Below are positions 9,101 to 16,882 of a DNA stretch of 64,000 nt, piece by piece (position 1 is the stretch's first letter; each line of letters starts with the position of its first letter). A program made the position numbers and the translations under genes. Source of the stretch: Desulforegula conservatrix Mb1Pa (GTDB lineage: Bacteria > Desulfobacterota > Desulfobacteria > Desulfobacterales > Desulforegulaceae). Where the stretch lies: assembly GCF_000426225.1 (NCBI RefSeq), contig NZ_AUEY01000006.1, positions 1 through 64,000 of the forward strand, in the 5' to 3' direction. The notes under the pieces are model-generated. The model was not told where the DNA came from and did not search any database. It worked only from the letters and a program-made list of their open reading frames with translations.

Positions 9101-9619
9101 TAAAAAAACCGCCCCTTTTTTAATTGAAAAGGATTTGATGGTCTCGGGCAGCCCACTATCAAGAAAAGCATATAATCCGGCAACAGAGTTTTTTAATCCA
9201 CCTGGACTATCATCTTTTTCTGCCCCTGATAAAGATATGTCTGGTTCTATAATTTCAAGTATTTCAGGATAAAAAGTGGCAGACATCAGATCAGAATAAT
9301 TAAGTGAATACCTGCATGACTTGACCCCCAATTTAACATCATTTGATGAGTTCAAACCTTTGATGTCTGAGAATTGAATGGTCAAATATTTCAGGCCCGG
9401 ATGCAGATTAAATCTGAAGGAAGTCAGAGCCAAACCATATTGGGCTGAAATTCTGTTTGCAACGGCAAGCTGAATCCTGGGTATACTTATAAAAATGATT
9501 AGTAGTGAAGATAGTATTATAAGGGACAGAAAAGACGCGAATAGAAGCTTTAGTATCCTATTCTTGATATAAGAAATATTTCTTGGTTTACTTTTAGTAG
9601 CCATATTTTCGGTGTTCAT
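6200..9619 (-). CDS. AsmA-like envelope protein (YhdP/TamB-like superfamily)
   Basis: This encodes about 1139 residues from the ATG at 9619. A TTG at 9637 and an ATG at 9604 are also possible, and none has a strong ribosome site. One N-terminal membrane anchor (LLFASFLSLIILSSLLIIF) is followed by a very long, mostly beta-strand periplasmic part. The C-terminus has the AsmA-like C-terminal domain pattern (GVLSTHDLVIKSPIINIGA, then GDIDLNNKNLDLDM and LPFVGYILTG). Proteins of this superfamily form long grooved beta structures that carry lipids from inner to outer membrane. This role is known for YhdP and TamB and inferred here. The length is close to YhdP of about 1260 residues. It is monocistronic, with MITE copies on both sides. 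Confidence 0.85.
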   Translation of the reverse strand: MNTENMATKSKPRNISYIKNRILKLLFASFLSLIILSSLLIIFISIPRIQLAVANRISAQYGLALTSFRFNLHPGLKYLTIQFSDIKGLNSSNDVKLGVKSCRYSLNYSDLMSATFYPEILEIIEPDISLSGAEKDDSPGGLKNSVAGLYAFLDSGLPETIKSFSIKKGAVFLDGITVENFNASLLRKPEDIKKANFSLDFYVRDKNNRFPFKAGGLFAYNAAGLDFVKIGSSFDSVPVSTVPWPESFRGISGVFSSKGINIEWHKGGAVLASGSIHLPEAGFMLDAYNELKSYNLSGTDIKFEAEFLKSALDIRAFEIKGDDFSLSSSCYIPFDNGANGMSLSVRSSMMPMSRFKALYPAPVTPTWIAKRLLPLFSGGNAKLSNLLIQGPFDRIIGLDKKENSSSLLLDIDIDSIDIADFGGSIESKSVSANVLLDKGRLVVSGVKGRIGNSVIRDAVYDYVDTYADKSIENWSISGTFSIPDLHAISESGISPKIVRDTAIDIEGAEGVLDGNIRFSYHPDWKFISITGGKISSNEIGFFHPMMESPIKMDNLNVEFDDKGVAKLGFSANWRNSVGDIKGTLDIFKGNLKIAGNAMVDAFDISDILKNKSGGSSDIIFKGKQKTDFKISASNWQMKVAFNSSLQGFSGKFGGFVLPSLGNDSSLKIGLSQPRANLWKLDNFDFLLGSGRLSASVPVGLGSLHQFSFSLRNFDIGKLGVYHGETGLSFSGNLDGDILIKRLAYGGFYPGVFGEMRATDTGIKMPGLPLVKKGNGRVIFSGQRIYSESLKFGVGDTSLDIFADLMGWKGLKGKIGIKARDLVLPPSDDDKESEDFVPVFDGDFAMNSDLDVGIDIESGITPSKMRFGRTTATCLFKNGRFDIKDGKMRMPGGEIRFRLMQPEDNKNSILARAYVNLDKQKLTDTFAYIGEEKNISKIDGAVFSTDAYIYCSGKNKNEFISSLGGYIHCNVEDGIIRKSSVIFSILSMLNLEKFLHERPEGVSKEGFYFSNLDAGFKIKDGVLSTHDLVIKSPIINIGATGDIDLNNKNLDLDMVAAPLVTIDSFISNLPFVGYILTGNDRALISYYFKVKGPIGSPETNYIPLKNIPKSILGYLQRIFMTPGRIPEEISDMKGLILERE

Positions 9620-10095
9620 ATTGTTCGTAAAAAACAATGCACTGATGTTTTACCAAGTTGTATAATTTAAAAAGCATGTGAATCCGGTTACCATCGCATT
9701 GGCTTACCACCTATTAAAAATTGATGAGCGCACAAATAGCCAGAAAATAACATCAGCGTCATGCCGGACTTGATCCGGCATCCTTGTATTTTCAGATACT
9801 TCTGGATTTCGGCCTGCACCGTAATGACGAGAATCGGACTTCTTCGACCTCATCAATATTAACTTAATAATTCATTTTTGCCCAAGACTAAACTGATAAA
9901 ATGTAACGGGCAAGTATAATGTCCGCAGTGCAGTAAATGATTTGTCAGAAATATAGAAGTAAGCGGGTTTGATCAGGCAGATTCCCTGTAATGGTGGATA
10001 GGTGAAAGTATAGTCCCACAGATTCTATGGATAGAATCATGTGCGCCAAGCTGTTCTATCCAGACAATGGTTCAAGCAACTACCCATAAAAGTGA
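9620..10095. other. Intergenic region between AsmA-like gene and pilus cluster 1
   Basis: This contains the MITE copy at 9722-9855. The rest (about 9860-10095) has no gene. It probably holds the 3' untranslated part of the PilY1 transcript, as the PilY1 terminator candidate is at 10096-10118. Confidence 0.4.
9722..9855 (+). repeat. MITE-like element
   Basis: This full-length copy has a perfect first hairpin (CATGCCGGACTTGATCCGGC) and a slightly mutated second one (GGCCTGCACCGTAATGAC). The inverted repeats are decayed (TGATGAGCGCACAAATAG on the left, CTTCTTCGACCTCATCA on the right). The flanks AAAAT and ATATT do not form a clear duplication, so this is probably an old insertion. Confidence 0.7.
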
Positions 10096-10118
10096 GAACC
10101 AGGCAAATAGCCTGGTTC
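10096..10118 (-). terminator. Probable terminator of pilus cluster 1
   Basis: GAACCAGGC and GCCTGGTTC form a 9-bp stem with a five-base loop. On the minus strand it is followed by TCACTTTT. It lies 56 bp after the PilY1 stop codon. Confidence 0.55.
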
Positions 10119-10174
10119 CCTATATTTCATTTTTTATTTTATCAGCTAAATTTTTGAAATTTATAAAAACAACT

Positions 10175-13100
10175 CTATTTTTTCTCTCTCCAATAATAAA
10201 GGATCATGTCAGGCCCTTCGAGATCCATTGTATAAATATCATCTCCGGACGTTACGACCAGCTTGGTTCCACCGCTGCTTGGGAATATTAGCTGAGGTGA
10301 CCCAGGAATCCCCTTACCCACATCAAGACTTCTGTCGGATGTTGATAATCCCGTTATCTTTGCAGTATCAGAAGTTTCCTTCCCATCCTTATCAAGTCCT
10401 TTCACACTTAAATCGAGAATAGCGGCACCTGTTTTATAGTTAACGGCATAAAGCCTTGCGGTACCTAATGTATTTGAGCCCGAACAAAGATCCGTGCTAA
10501 CTTGGTTTGAAGGGATTGCGCTTTCTCCATTATCTGGATCGGCTGGTATTGCTGAAAAATGAGGATCTTCTGGGGGCGTATAAGTGGTAAAAAACAACAT
10601 TCCTCTGTATGCAAGAGGAGTCGACACAGCCTTCTCTCCATTATTTTTTAGCCTGATAAACCAGCCACGGTTTTCAAATTTTGACAGATCTGGCGATGAG
10701 ACCTGATCATCAGTGACGTCTCTGAGCGTATTTTCATCGGCACTCACATTGTTCCAGTAGTTCTTCACCGCATAAAATCTATCCTGATCATCAGGATTTA
10801 CTGTATCACTAGCACCATTAGTAGTAAGCTTGGAAGGATGTTCACGATCTCCTGTACCAAAATATATATACTCACCGTAATACCGCTGTATTAAAGGATT
10901 GTTAGAGCCCGCCGGCTGAATGAAAGTTTCAATAACCACCTCCGGCTTGCCAAATACCTTATGTGGTTTTTTCGGAGTAAAAATTTTATAGAAACGCCAA
11001 TCACCTCCCTTGGCACCGGGAAGGTGGGTTGAAACTCCGCCTGCTTGGACTACTTCATCTGCATCCTGTCTCCCGCCCCAAAGATTAGCGGCCATATCGC
11101 AAGCATAGATCCTGCTATGTGCATCCTTAAGATCAGTTTTTTTCTGTCCGGATTCAAGAGCTACGCTTGATTCATATCCAGGATTAAAACTGACTGGTTC
11201 AATAACACAGTTGTTGAGGCCGGCAGGTTCAAGAGAGACAAGGATCTGTCCAGTCCCGGCGTCAACGGCATAAATGCCTTTGCCTACGGCATCACGATCG
11301 TTGGGCTTTGTATTTGCATTCTGCTTGTCATACTTATCCTGGTTATCAGCGTCATAGCCACCACCTATCCAGAAAACATCCTTCTTGGTCATTCTGTCAT
11401 ACATGATAGGAACAACTCTTAATGTTGACCATGATTGTCCGAAATCATCGTCAACATTTACCTTATATTTGAATACAGGTGTATCAGGTGATGAAACATC
11501 AAGGGCATAGTAATTTTTACCACCGCGTCTTTCACCGAAAATCAAAAATTTCTTGTTGTCTGAAGTTTCATATATTGTCCTGCCACCATCTATATAATAC
11601 TCATGGGAAAGAACCTGACTGCTCTTATGCCCTTCTGGTATCAGATATTTAAGCCTTGAAATCTGTTCGCCTGGAATATAAGCCCACTTTTCAAGGCCTG
11701 TAGAATCATCAATACAATGCAGCATTCCGTCATTGGCACCTACAAAAATCCTGTTGTTGACAGCCTGTCCATTCTTAAAACTATGAAATAGGGGTGTAAA
11801 ATGGATAATATCTCCCAGAGCGTATTCGCCGAGCTTCCCTGTTGAGCAAGCTTCTCCGCTGTTTCCGCATTTTATGCTGTTAAGAAGCTTGGCATGATCA
11901 GCGTCAGACCATACCTTGTCTCCTCCGCTTGTCATTGTTTTAGTCACATTGGCTGAATTAAACTCCTTCATTTCATTGCCGAAATATATTTTTCTGTCGG
12001 ACGAATTCATGGTTTTAAGTTTTTCTTTGACACCACCATCTTTGAATTCTCTTGAAGTGCTTTCTGTCCAAATCTCCTTATCCATAGCCATATAGGATTT
12101 GGTCTCATATTTTTTAAGATTTCCTTCCCAGCGGCCCTGACTTTGGGGATAAAACATCGCGAGATAGTAGTAGTCGCCAGAAAAACTCTGGCTTTCGGAG
12201 CTTACAGGTACTGACGGCGTAACAAAATTTTGGGTTGACAGAACATTATTAAGAACAGAGTTGATTGAAGACCTTAATTTTTCATCAAGATCGGCTGAAC
12301 TTGTTACCTCCTGATAACTTCCACCACCCTGGCTTGCGGTGTTCCTCAACAGACCTTTTCTCGTTGTGAGAATATCACCTATTCCGCTGACCATGAACCC
12401 GACAGTATGAGTTATGACGTTCTGCTTTGTTTTCTTGTTCGCAGGATGTGGAGTCTGAAACAGCCTGTCCCGATATATGTCATTATCATAAAGGTACTTT
12501 GCCACATCATCAAGGTAGTTTCCAAATATTGCCCACTCTTTGCCATCCTTGTCATAGTCGCCAATATAATCATTTTGGGGATCGTTATCCCAGTCTGAAG
12601 TACAGATATAGGGTGTTAACCAGAGATTGTGATCAACGTCGGCAAATGAAGATCCATCGGATATGATGATAACATGGTTTGACTGGCACCAGTGAGTAAT
12701 TGGAGAAGTGAAAGGCCTTGCTGTTGAATCGTTCGAACATTTGCCGTTTATACCAGCGAAATACCTTCCTGCTTCAGCAAGCGTTTCAGCCAGAGGAGAA
12801 TGGGGCCTTGTTATGGCTTTGCTACTTGAAAGAGCCCTGAGAAATTCTGTCGAGTCATCGGAAATGAAAGCATCGACCTTGCCGCCATCCTCAAACACGC
12901 CGGCGCCTGCCTCCACATAATCATTAAAAGTCATGAGACCCATTCTGATGTCTCTTCTGGTTTCAAGAACATTCTTCATGACCCTCTTTGCAACACCCAT
13001 TCTTTTTTCATAAAAATAGTTCAGATAATTGCCTGAATAGAAATTGTAGTCTCTCAGCCTGTCGACATCATTGCTGCATTTGAAATAAGCAGTGTCAGGA

Positions 13101-14164
13101 TCAAACAGATTCGTTCGACCGGCACATGTCTCACCGCTCCAGTAATGGTCTTGTGTCATTGCTGTTTTAATGCTTTCGCACTCTATGGCATCAGCCGATA
13201 TTGTCGGCACTTCGCTTGAATAATTCTTAACAGGAGATTTAGAGCTCGATATATAATAGAACCTGTTTAAAGCAAATCCGCCGGAATATTTTGTATCTGC
13301 ATCATAGGCAACAGTCGTCCTGTTGAAAAACCAGTTCAAATAATTTCCATGATATACTGATTGATTATTAAATGACAGGATATCCAAGGCTGGTTGACAT
13401 ACACCAAGAATCTTTCTTCCTCCTGCGCCTTCACATGAGGAATAGAATACACCTGCTTTTGCATACAAATCACCAGACCAGTAACCTGTAGACTTGAGGG
13501 TATCCGATATAGCGCTGCCACTTTCTGAGATGCTTGACATATTAGCATCCTCGAATCCCATTTTGAATGCATCTGGTCTTTCTTTAATTTTAGCTAAAGC
13601 AGAGTCGCTGTCTTCATCTTTATATATAGCTGTTGGTTCAAAGGATCCTTTATACGTCTTTGCAGTATCGTATTTATCCTCAAAAACATTATAATAATAC
13701 CAGTTTAGATAATTCCCCTTATAAAAAGCTCTGTCAAATGGCCAAGTCCCTGCAGCACATAGCTGATTCTCTGCCTTGCCTTCACAGCGAAAATCCTTGC
13801 CTGGGTAAACGTATGCAGTTCCCTTCCAATGGCCTGAGCTTTGCAGAGCACTTTTCATTGTTGTGCATGAAATATTCTCAATATCTGCATGTCTCAATGC
13901 GAGAGGCTCAAGTCCTTTTACAGCCGTATATCCCCATCTGTAATAGAACTTGTTTTTATCAAACTTCCCTTCGTACTCTATAGTATTGTCATAGCTGCCA
14001 ACAGGGCCCTCGATTCTCTTCATTGAAACAGAATTATCGAGAATAAAGAGGACATTGGGATCAACATTGCTTTTAACAGTTCCAAAAACCTCAACATCGT
14101 CTGCAAAAGAAACTGAAGTAGCCGTAAAAAGAAATAATAGGCTGATTAAGACCAAACGTTTCAT
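10175..14164 (-). CDS. pilY1: PilY1-like type IV pilus tip adhesin, copy 1
   Basis: This encodes 1329 residues with a signal peptide (MKRLVLISLLFLFTATSVSF). PilY1 proteins sit with minor pilins at the pilus tip, prime assembly and mediate adhesion. A von Willebrand A-type fold begins with the metal site DNSVS (43-47) and continues to about residue 640. Inserted in it are three copies of a GNYLNW/GNYLNY motif, near residues 150, 275 and 379. The C-terminal half is a PQQ-like beta-propeller with VGANDGMLHCIDD and LVIFGERRGGKNYYALDV-like blades. The calcium loop DxDxDGxxD of Pseudomonas PilY1 is not found at the expected place (near 11080-11135 the sequence is DAHSRIYACDMAANLWG). It is the last gene of cluster 1, after a PilX-like minor pilin. 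The start at 14164 has a CGGGAG ribosome site. Confidence 0.92.
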   Translation of the reverse strand: MKRLVLISLLFLFTATSVSFADDVEVFGTVKSNVDPNVLFILDNSVSMKRIEGPVGSYDNTIEYEGKFDKNKFYYRWGYTAVKGLEPLALRHADIENISCTTMKSALQSSGHWKGTAYVYPGKDFRCEGKAENQLCAAGTWPFDRAFYKGNYLNWYYYNVFEDKYDTAKTYKGSFEPTAIYKDEDSDSALAKIKERPDAFKMGFEDANMSSISESGSAISDTLKSTGYWSGDLYAKAGVFYSSCEGAGGRKILGVCQPALDILSFNNQSVYHGNYLNWFFNRTTVAYDADTKYSGGFALNRFYYISSSKSPVKNYSSEVPTISADAIECESIKTAMTQDHYWSGETCAGRTNLFDPDTAYFKCSNDVDRLRDYNFYSGNYLNYFYEKRMGVAKRVMKNVLETRRDIRMGLMTFNDYVEAGAGVFEDGGKVDAFISDDSTEFLRALSSSKAITRPHSPLAETLAEAGRYFAGINGKCSNDSTARPFTSPITHWCQSNHVIIISDGSSFADVDHNLWLTPYICTSDWDNDPQNDYIGDYDKDGKEWAIFGNYLDDVAKYLYDNDIYRDRLFQTPHPANKKTKQNVITHTVGFMVSGIGDILTTRKGLLRNTASQGGGSYQEVTSSADLDEKLRSSINSVLNNVLSTQNFVTPSVPVSSESQSFSGDYYYLAMFYPQSQGRWEGNLKKYETKSYMAMDKEIWTESTSREFKDGGVKEKLKTMNSSDRKIYFGNEMKEFNSANVTKTMTSGGDKVWSDADHAKLLNSIKCGNSGEACSTGKLGEYALGDIIHFTPLFHSFKNGQAVNNRIFVGANDGMLHCIDDSTGLEKWAYIPGEQISRLKYLIPEGHKSSQVLSHEYYIDGGRTIYETSDNKKFLIFGERRGGKNYYALDVSSPDTPVFKYKVNVDDDFGQSWSTLRVVPIMYDRMTKKDVFWIGGGYDADNQDKYDKQNANTKPNDRDAVGKGIYAVDAGTGQILVSLEPAGLNNCVIEPVSFNPGYESSVALESGQKKTDLKDAHSRIYACDMAANLWGGRQDADEVVQAGGVSTHLPGAKGGDWRFYKIFTPKKPHKVFGKPEVVIETFIQPAGSNNPLIQRYYGEYIYFGTGDREHPSKLTTNGASDTVNPDDQDRFYAVKNYWNNVSADENTLRDVTDDQVSSPDLSKFENRGWFIRLKNNGEKAVSTPLAYRGMLFFTTYTPPEDPHFSAIPADPDNGESAIPSNQVSTDLCSGSNTLGTARLYAVNYKTGAAILDLSVKGLDKDGKETSDTAKITGLSTSDRSLDVGKGIPGSPQLIFPSSGGTKLVVTSGDDIYTMDLEGPDMILYYWREKK

Positions 14165-14178
14165 TGATATCTCCCGAA

Positions 14179-14724
14179 TTATGACCCTGATGGAATATAT
14201 TTATAAACACCGCACTGAATCTGGTTGGTGCTACCTGACGGCGTAGCGGTGATGGCAAACCTTCTGATCATTATCTGACCAGTAACACCCGTGCCAGATC
14301 CGATGATGGGATCATCAATATGCTTCTGGCGAGGCACATCCTTGGCAAAACCGGATAACTCTCCCAGGAAATCATTATAAGACTCATCTACTCTGACAGC
14401 CTCAATCAAAACTTCATTCCCGGCCTCTCCGGTTATTGTTTTTGAATATCTGAACCCATTGCGCGAACGCTGAACATCAAGCGGGGTATGCCAGTCAGGA
14501 TAAATCTCCGATGCGAGTGAAATACCCGAATCAGCATTATAAAATTCATCAAAATAGAGTCTCTCGTTCCGGACAATGTTTGATTCTGTCTGTGACATGG
14601 TTGCTATAGCTGCCGCGCTTATGGTCAGAATAGCTATCATAAAGATTACTGTCACAAGGACATAGCCATCTTCTTTGTCCATCCGACTATTTTCGCACTT
14701 ATACAGATCACTATTAAAAAGCAT
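14179..14724 (-). CDS. PilX-like minor pilin, cluster 1
   Basis: This encodes 181 residues. The start at 14724 is supported by GGAGGGGGA directly upstream; a later ATG at 14682 lacks a ribosome site. A short basic leader ends in KEDG, and the hydrophobic helix then begins YVLVTVIFMIAILTISAAAI. Thr sits at position +5 of the mature chain where most pilins have Glu. The SQTESNIVRNERLYFDEFYN block after the helix is typical of the PilX N-terminal domain. Predicted role: part of the minor pilin complex that carries PilY1, inserted in the inner membrane before assembly. It lies 14 bp upstream of pilY1 copy 1, and 530 bp after the pilW-like gene because of a MITE insertion. Confidence 0.85.
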   Translation of the reverse strand: MLFNSDLYKCENSRMDKEDGYVLVTVIFMIAILTISAAAIATMSQTESNIVRNERLYFDEFYNADSGISLASEIYPDWHTPLDVQRSRNGFRYSKTITGEAGNEVLIEAVRVDESYNDFLGELSGFAKDVPRQKHIDDPIIGSGTGVTGQIMIRRFAITATPSGSTNQIQCGVYKYIPSGS

Positions 14725-15256
14725 TCCCCCTCCGACAGAAAATTGTTTTGTCTCATTGAAAGCATTCGCCTTAAAGCTTCTACAGGCAGTACAATATAAT
14801 TTCTAATTAGATTAAAACTGTTGGCACCTTTGTCCAAAGCCCTTTTTGTATCTTATTGAAATCAACGCGTATTCGGAGAATCCTAAATTGATAGAAACTC
14901 AAATAATGATATTTCAGAAATTATTCTTGGTCACTACGGGACAAATCTTCAAAAAAATATACCAGAATCAAACACGGCATAGATGCTCATCTAATAGTAT
15001 TGATGGTATAGCGAAAAATCTCAAAATGCTTAAGCGTCATACCGGACTTGATCAGGCATCCCGTAATTTCAGATAATTCTTGATTCCGGCCTGCGCCGGA
15101 ATGAAGGGAATCAGACTTTTTGCTGCATTATAAAATATGAATTACATTGTTATTAATATTTTATAGATATTTTTTTAGAGCATCTTTGTTTATTTACATA
15201 TCAGATAATTGTATATTTTGGAGCCCATCTCATCAACGCGCAAAGAGCAATATTTA
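14725..15256. other. Gap inside pilus cluster 1, with a MITE insertion
   Basis: The gap between the pilW-like and pilX-like genes is 530 bp, whereas the matching gaps in cluster 2 are 9 to 20 bp. It contains the MITE copy at 15001-15131 and about 270 bp of AT-rich sequence on the pilX side with no gene or clear promoter. Confidence 0.5.
15001..15131 (+). repeat. MITE-like element inside the minor pilin operon
   Basis: TGATGGTATAGCGAAAAATC begins the copy, followed by GTCATACCGGACTTGATC and an intact second hairpin ATTCCGGCCTGCGCCGGAAT. The right end is decayed (GACTTTTTGCTGCATTATAA). There is no clear target duplication. It is read in antisense relative to the pilin genes. Confidence 0.7.
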
Positions 15257-15871
15257 TTACAATCTATTAAGATTACGGCATTTTACAAGTGTTCTATAGC
15301 TTCTATTCTCAGTGCTTCCACCGCCCCAGTAATTCTCCTCAGCTTCGAGATAAATCTCCACAGCCCTTATTTCACCAGTATCTGCCACCTCTGATCCGGA
15401 AAGCATAATCTCGACATCATTTTCCCTGAAATACCTAAATTGCAAACTTTCTACATTGGGCAAAAGAGACTCCGGAGCATCATTACTATTTATGGACATT
15501 TTCAACTGCCCATCATCAAGGAGATAGATAAATTTTTCATTATCATCAAGATTACCATCCATGTTCAAATCTGAGCTGAATCTTATTTCAGAAAGTGCTG
15601 CTTTTTCTATTTTAAATCTTTTTTTGGTGTATGGATCCAACCCAACCTCCCTGAGGTCGGCCGCTATTACGTTAATAGCAGATCTAACACTTTGCTGAAG
15701 AGCAACCCTTGTATTTTCTGCACTCATTCCTTTATTGAGCGAATAGAAAATGCTGCCAACTATCGCAAGAAGGATGCTGGCAATCGCCATCGCAACCAGA
15801 AGCTCTATCAATGTAAAGCCAGATTCAGGGTTTTGCTTATGAAGACCGGAGTTATTTTCTTTATATATCAT
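15257..15871 (-). CDS. PilW-like minor pilin, cluster 1
   Basis: This encodes 204 residues. A class III leader ends in PESG, and the mature part starts FTLIELLVAMAIASILL with Glu at +5, the prepilin peptidase signature. The NVIAADLREVGLDPY motif after the helix is characteristic of PilW-type minor pilins. The rest is a beta-rich globular head ending in LVKCRNLNRL. Predicted role: minor pilin in the tip-priming complex with PilV, PilX, FimT and PilY1. Its start overlaps the stop of the upstream pilV-like gene by four bases (ATGA), which implies translational coupling. Downstream the operon is interrupted by a MITE copy before the pilX-like gene. Confidence 0.88.
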   Translation of the reverse strand: MIYKENNSGLHKQNPESGFTLIELLVAMAIASILLAIVGSIFYSLNKGMSAENTRVALQQSVRSAINVIAADLREVGLDPYTKKRFKIEKAALSEIRFSSDLNMDGNLDDNEKFIYLLDDGQLKMSINSNDAPESLLPNVESLQFRYFRENDVEIMLSGSEVADTGEIRAVEIYLEAEENYWGGGSTENRSYRTLVKCRNLNRL

Positions 15872-16317
15872 ATCTCGACTGTACTCCCACGCGTAAGAGT
15901 AGAATACGTAATACTTTCAGAAGATCCTCTGAGGTCCCACAGAACTGTCACATTAACTTTTCTTAGATTATTATCATCAGGATATTTGGATATTCTGGTC
16001 TGAACATTAAAAATCCCGTTAGACTGATCTTTTACCCCGTCTGAATTTACATTTCTTTCATCAATAATAAAGCCTTCATCTGTTGCAGTTGAAAGCAAAG
16101 AATTTGAATCTGTGATTTTCCCTGTGCAAGCCGCCTCAATTTTTTTCTGAGCTATCATATTGGCCATGGTCGCCACGTTACATTTAGTATTATACTTTAT
16201 CGTATTTAAATGCAGACTGAGTACTGCGAGCAGACCAATTGAAAGAATAGCCATAGCGAGCAGTACTTCTATAAGCGAAAAGCCTATCTCATCATGCTTA
16301 CCCATAAAAATCTCCAT
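15868..16317 (-). CDS. PilV-like minor pilin, cluster 1
   Basis: This encodes 149 residues. The leader ends in DEIG, followed by FSLIEVLLAMAILSIGLLAV with Glu at +5. The EVLLAMAILSIGLLAVLSLH stretch is the typical PilV N-terminus, followed by a small head with NVTVLWDLRGSSESITYSTL, the common C-terminal strand pattern of PilV proteins. It is predicted to help form the pilus tip complex. It lies 7 bp downstream of the fimT-like gene and overlaps the pilW-like gene by 4 bp. In cluster 2 the order of pilV and pilW is reversed. Confidence 0.87.
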   Translation of the reverse strand: MEIFMGKHDEIGFSLIEVLLAMAILSIGLLAVLSLHLNTIKYNTKCNVATMANMIAQKKIEAACTGKITDSNSLLSTATDEGFIIDERNVNSDGVKDQSNGIFNVQTRISKYPDDNNLRKVNVTVLWDLRGSSESITYSTLTRGSTVEI

Positions 16318-16324
16318 AAGTTGT

Positions 16325-16786
16325 TCACGAAATACTTATTTTCCCAGTTCTTTCCACTGAAATCACTCCCTCTATAGAAGCAAATTTCATTACAATTTCG
16401 CCGCCAGCCCCCCGAAGCATACCTCTGGAATTAAAAACAGCATAATCCCGCTCGCCAGAAAAAGTCTGACCCAAATCAAAAAAAATCTGATCAAAAGACC
16501 TTGAAAATTCATTCTCCCAGACATCAGCACCTTCGGAATTCAAGGACTTCCAGTAAACAGAATATCCCCGTGCAGAAAAAACCACTTTGACATCTGTATT
16601 GTGCCTCAAGGCAGAAGACTTTGCCCTTTCCAGATCTGATTTAATATTAAAGGTAGTAGCTTTGATTACAGAATTATTTCTCCATGAGACAAAATGTGGC
16701 AGCGTTACTGCGGAGAGGATGGCAATAATTGATATAACAACAAGAAGTTCAAAAAGAGAAAAACCTTTTTCCATATTAATCGCCAT
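16325..16786 (-). CDS. FimT/GspH-like minor pilin, cluster 1
   Basis: This encodes 153 residues. A very short leader MAINMEKG is followed by FSLFELLVVISIIAILSAVT, with Glu at +5, and then LPHFVSWRNNSVIKATTFNI. The helix end and the following region match the GspH/FimT pilin family, with SDLERAKSSALRHNTDVKVV as the family's characteristic second helix. It is the first pilin of cluster 1, with its start 96 bp after the stop of the response regulator gene. It may therefore be co-transcribed with the two-component genes or have its own promoter in that gap, where I see no clear sigma-54 site. The product should be a tip or priming subunit of the pilus. Confidence 0.87.
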   Translation of the reverse strand: MAINMEKGFSLFELLVVISIIAILSAVTLPHFVSWRNNSVIKATTFNIKSDLERAKSSALRHNTDVKVVFSARGYSVYWKSLNSEGADVWENEFSRSFDQIFFDLGQTFSGERDYAVFNSRGMLRGAGGEIVMKFASIEGVISVERTGKISIS

Positions 16787-16882
16787 TTTTTAAGATACAA
16801 ATCAAGAATTGAGCATCTAATACTAAATAATAGCCGCAAGTCAACTAAAAAATAAACAATAAATCGGCGTTTAATCTAACTA

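Noticed and set aside
14652-14837. Short minus-strand frame upstream of the pilX-like gene
   Set aside because: It overlaps the pilX-like gene in another frame and has no ribosome site or pilin features.
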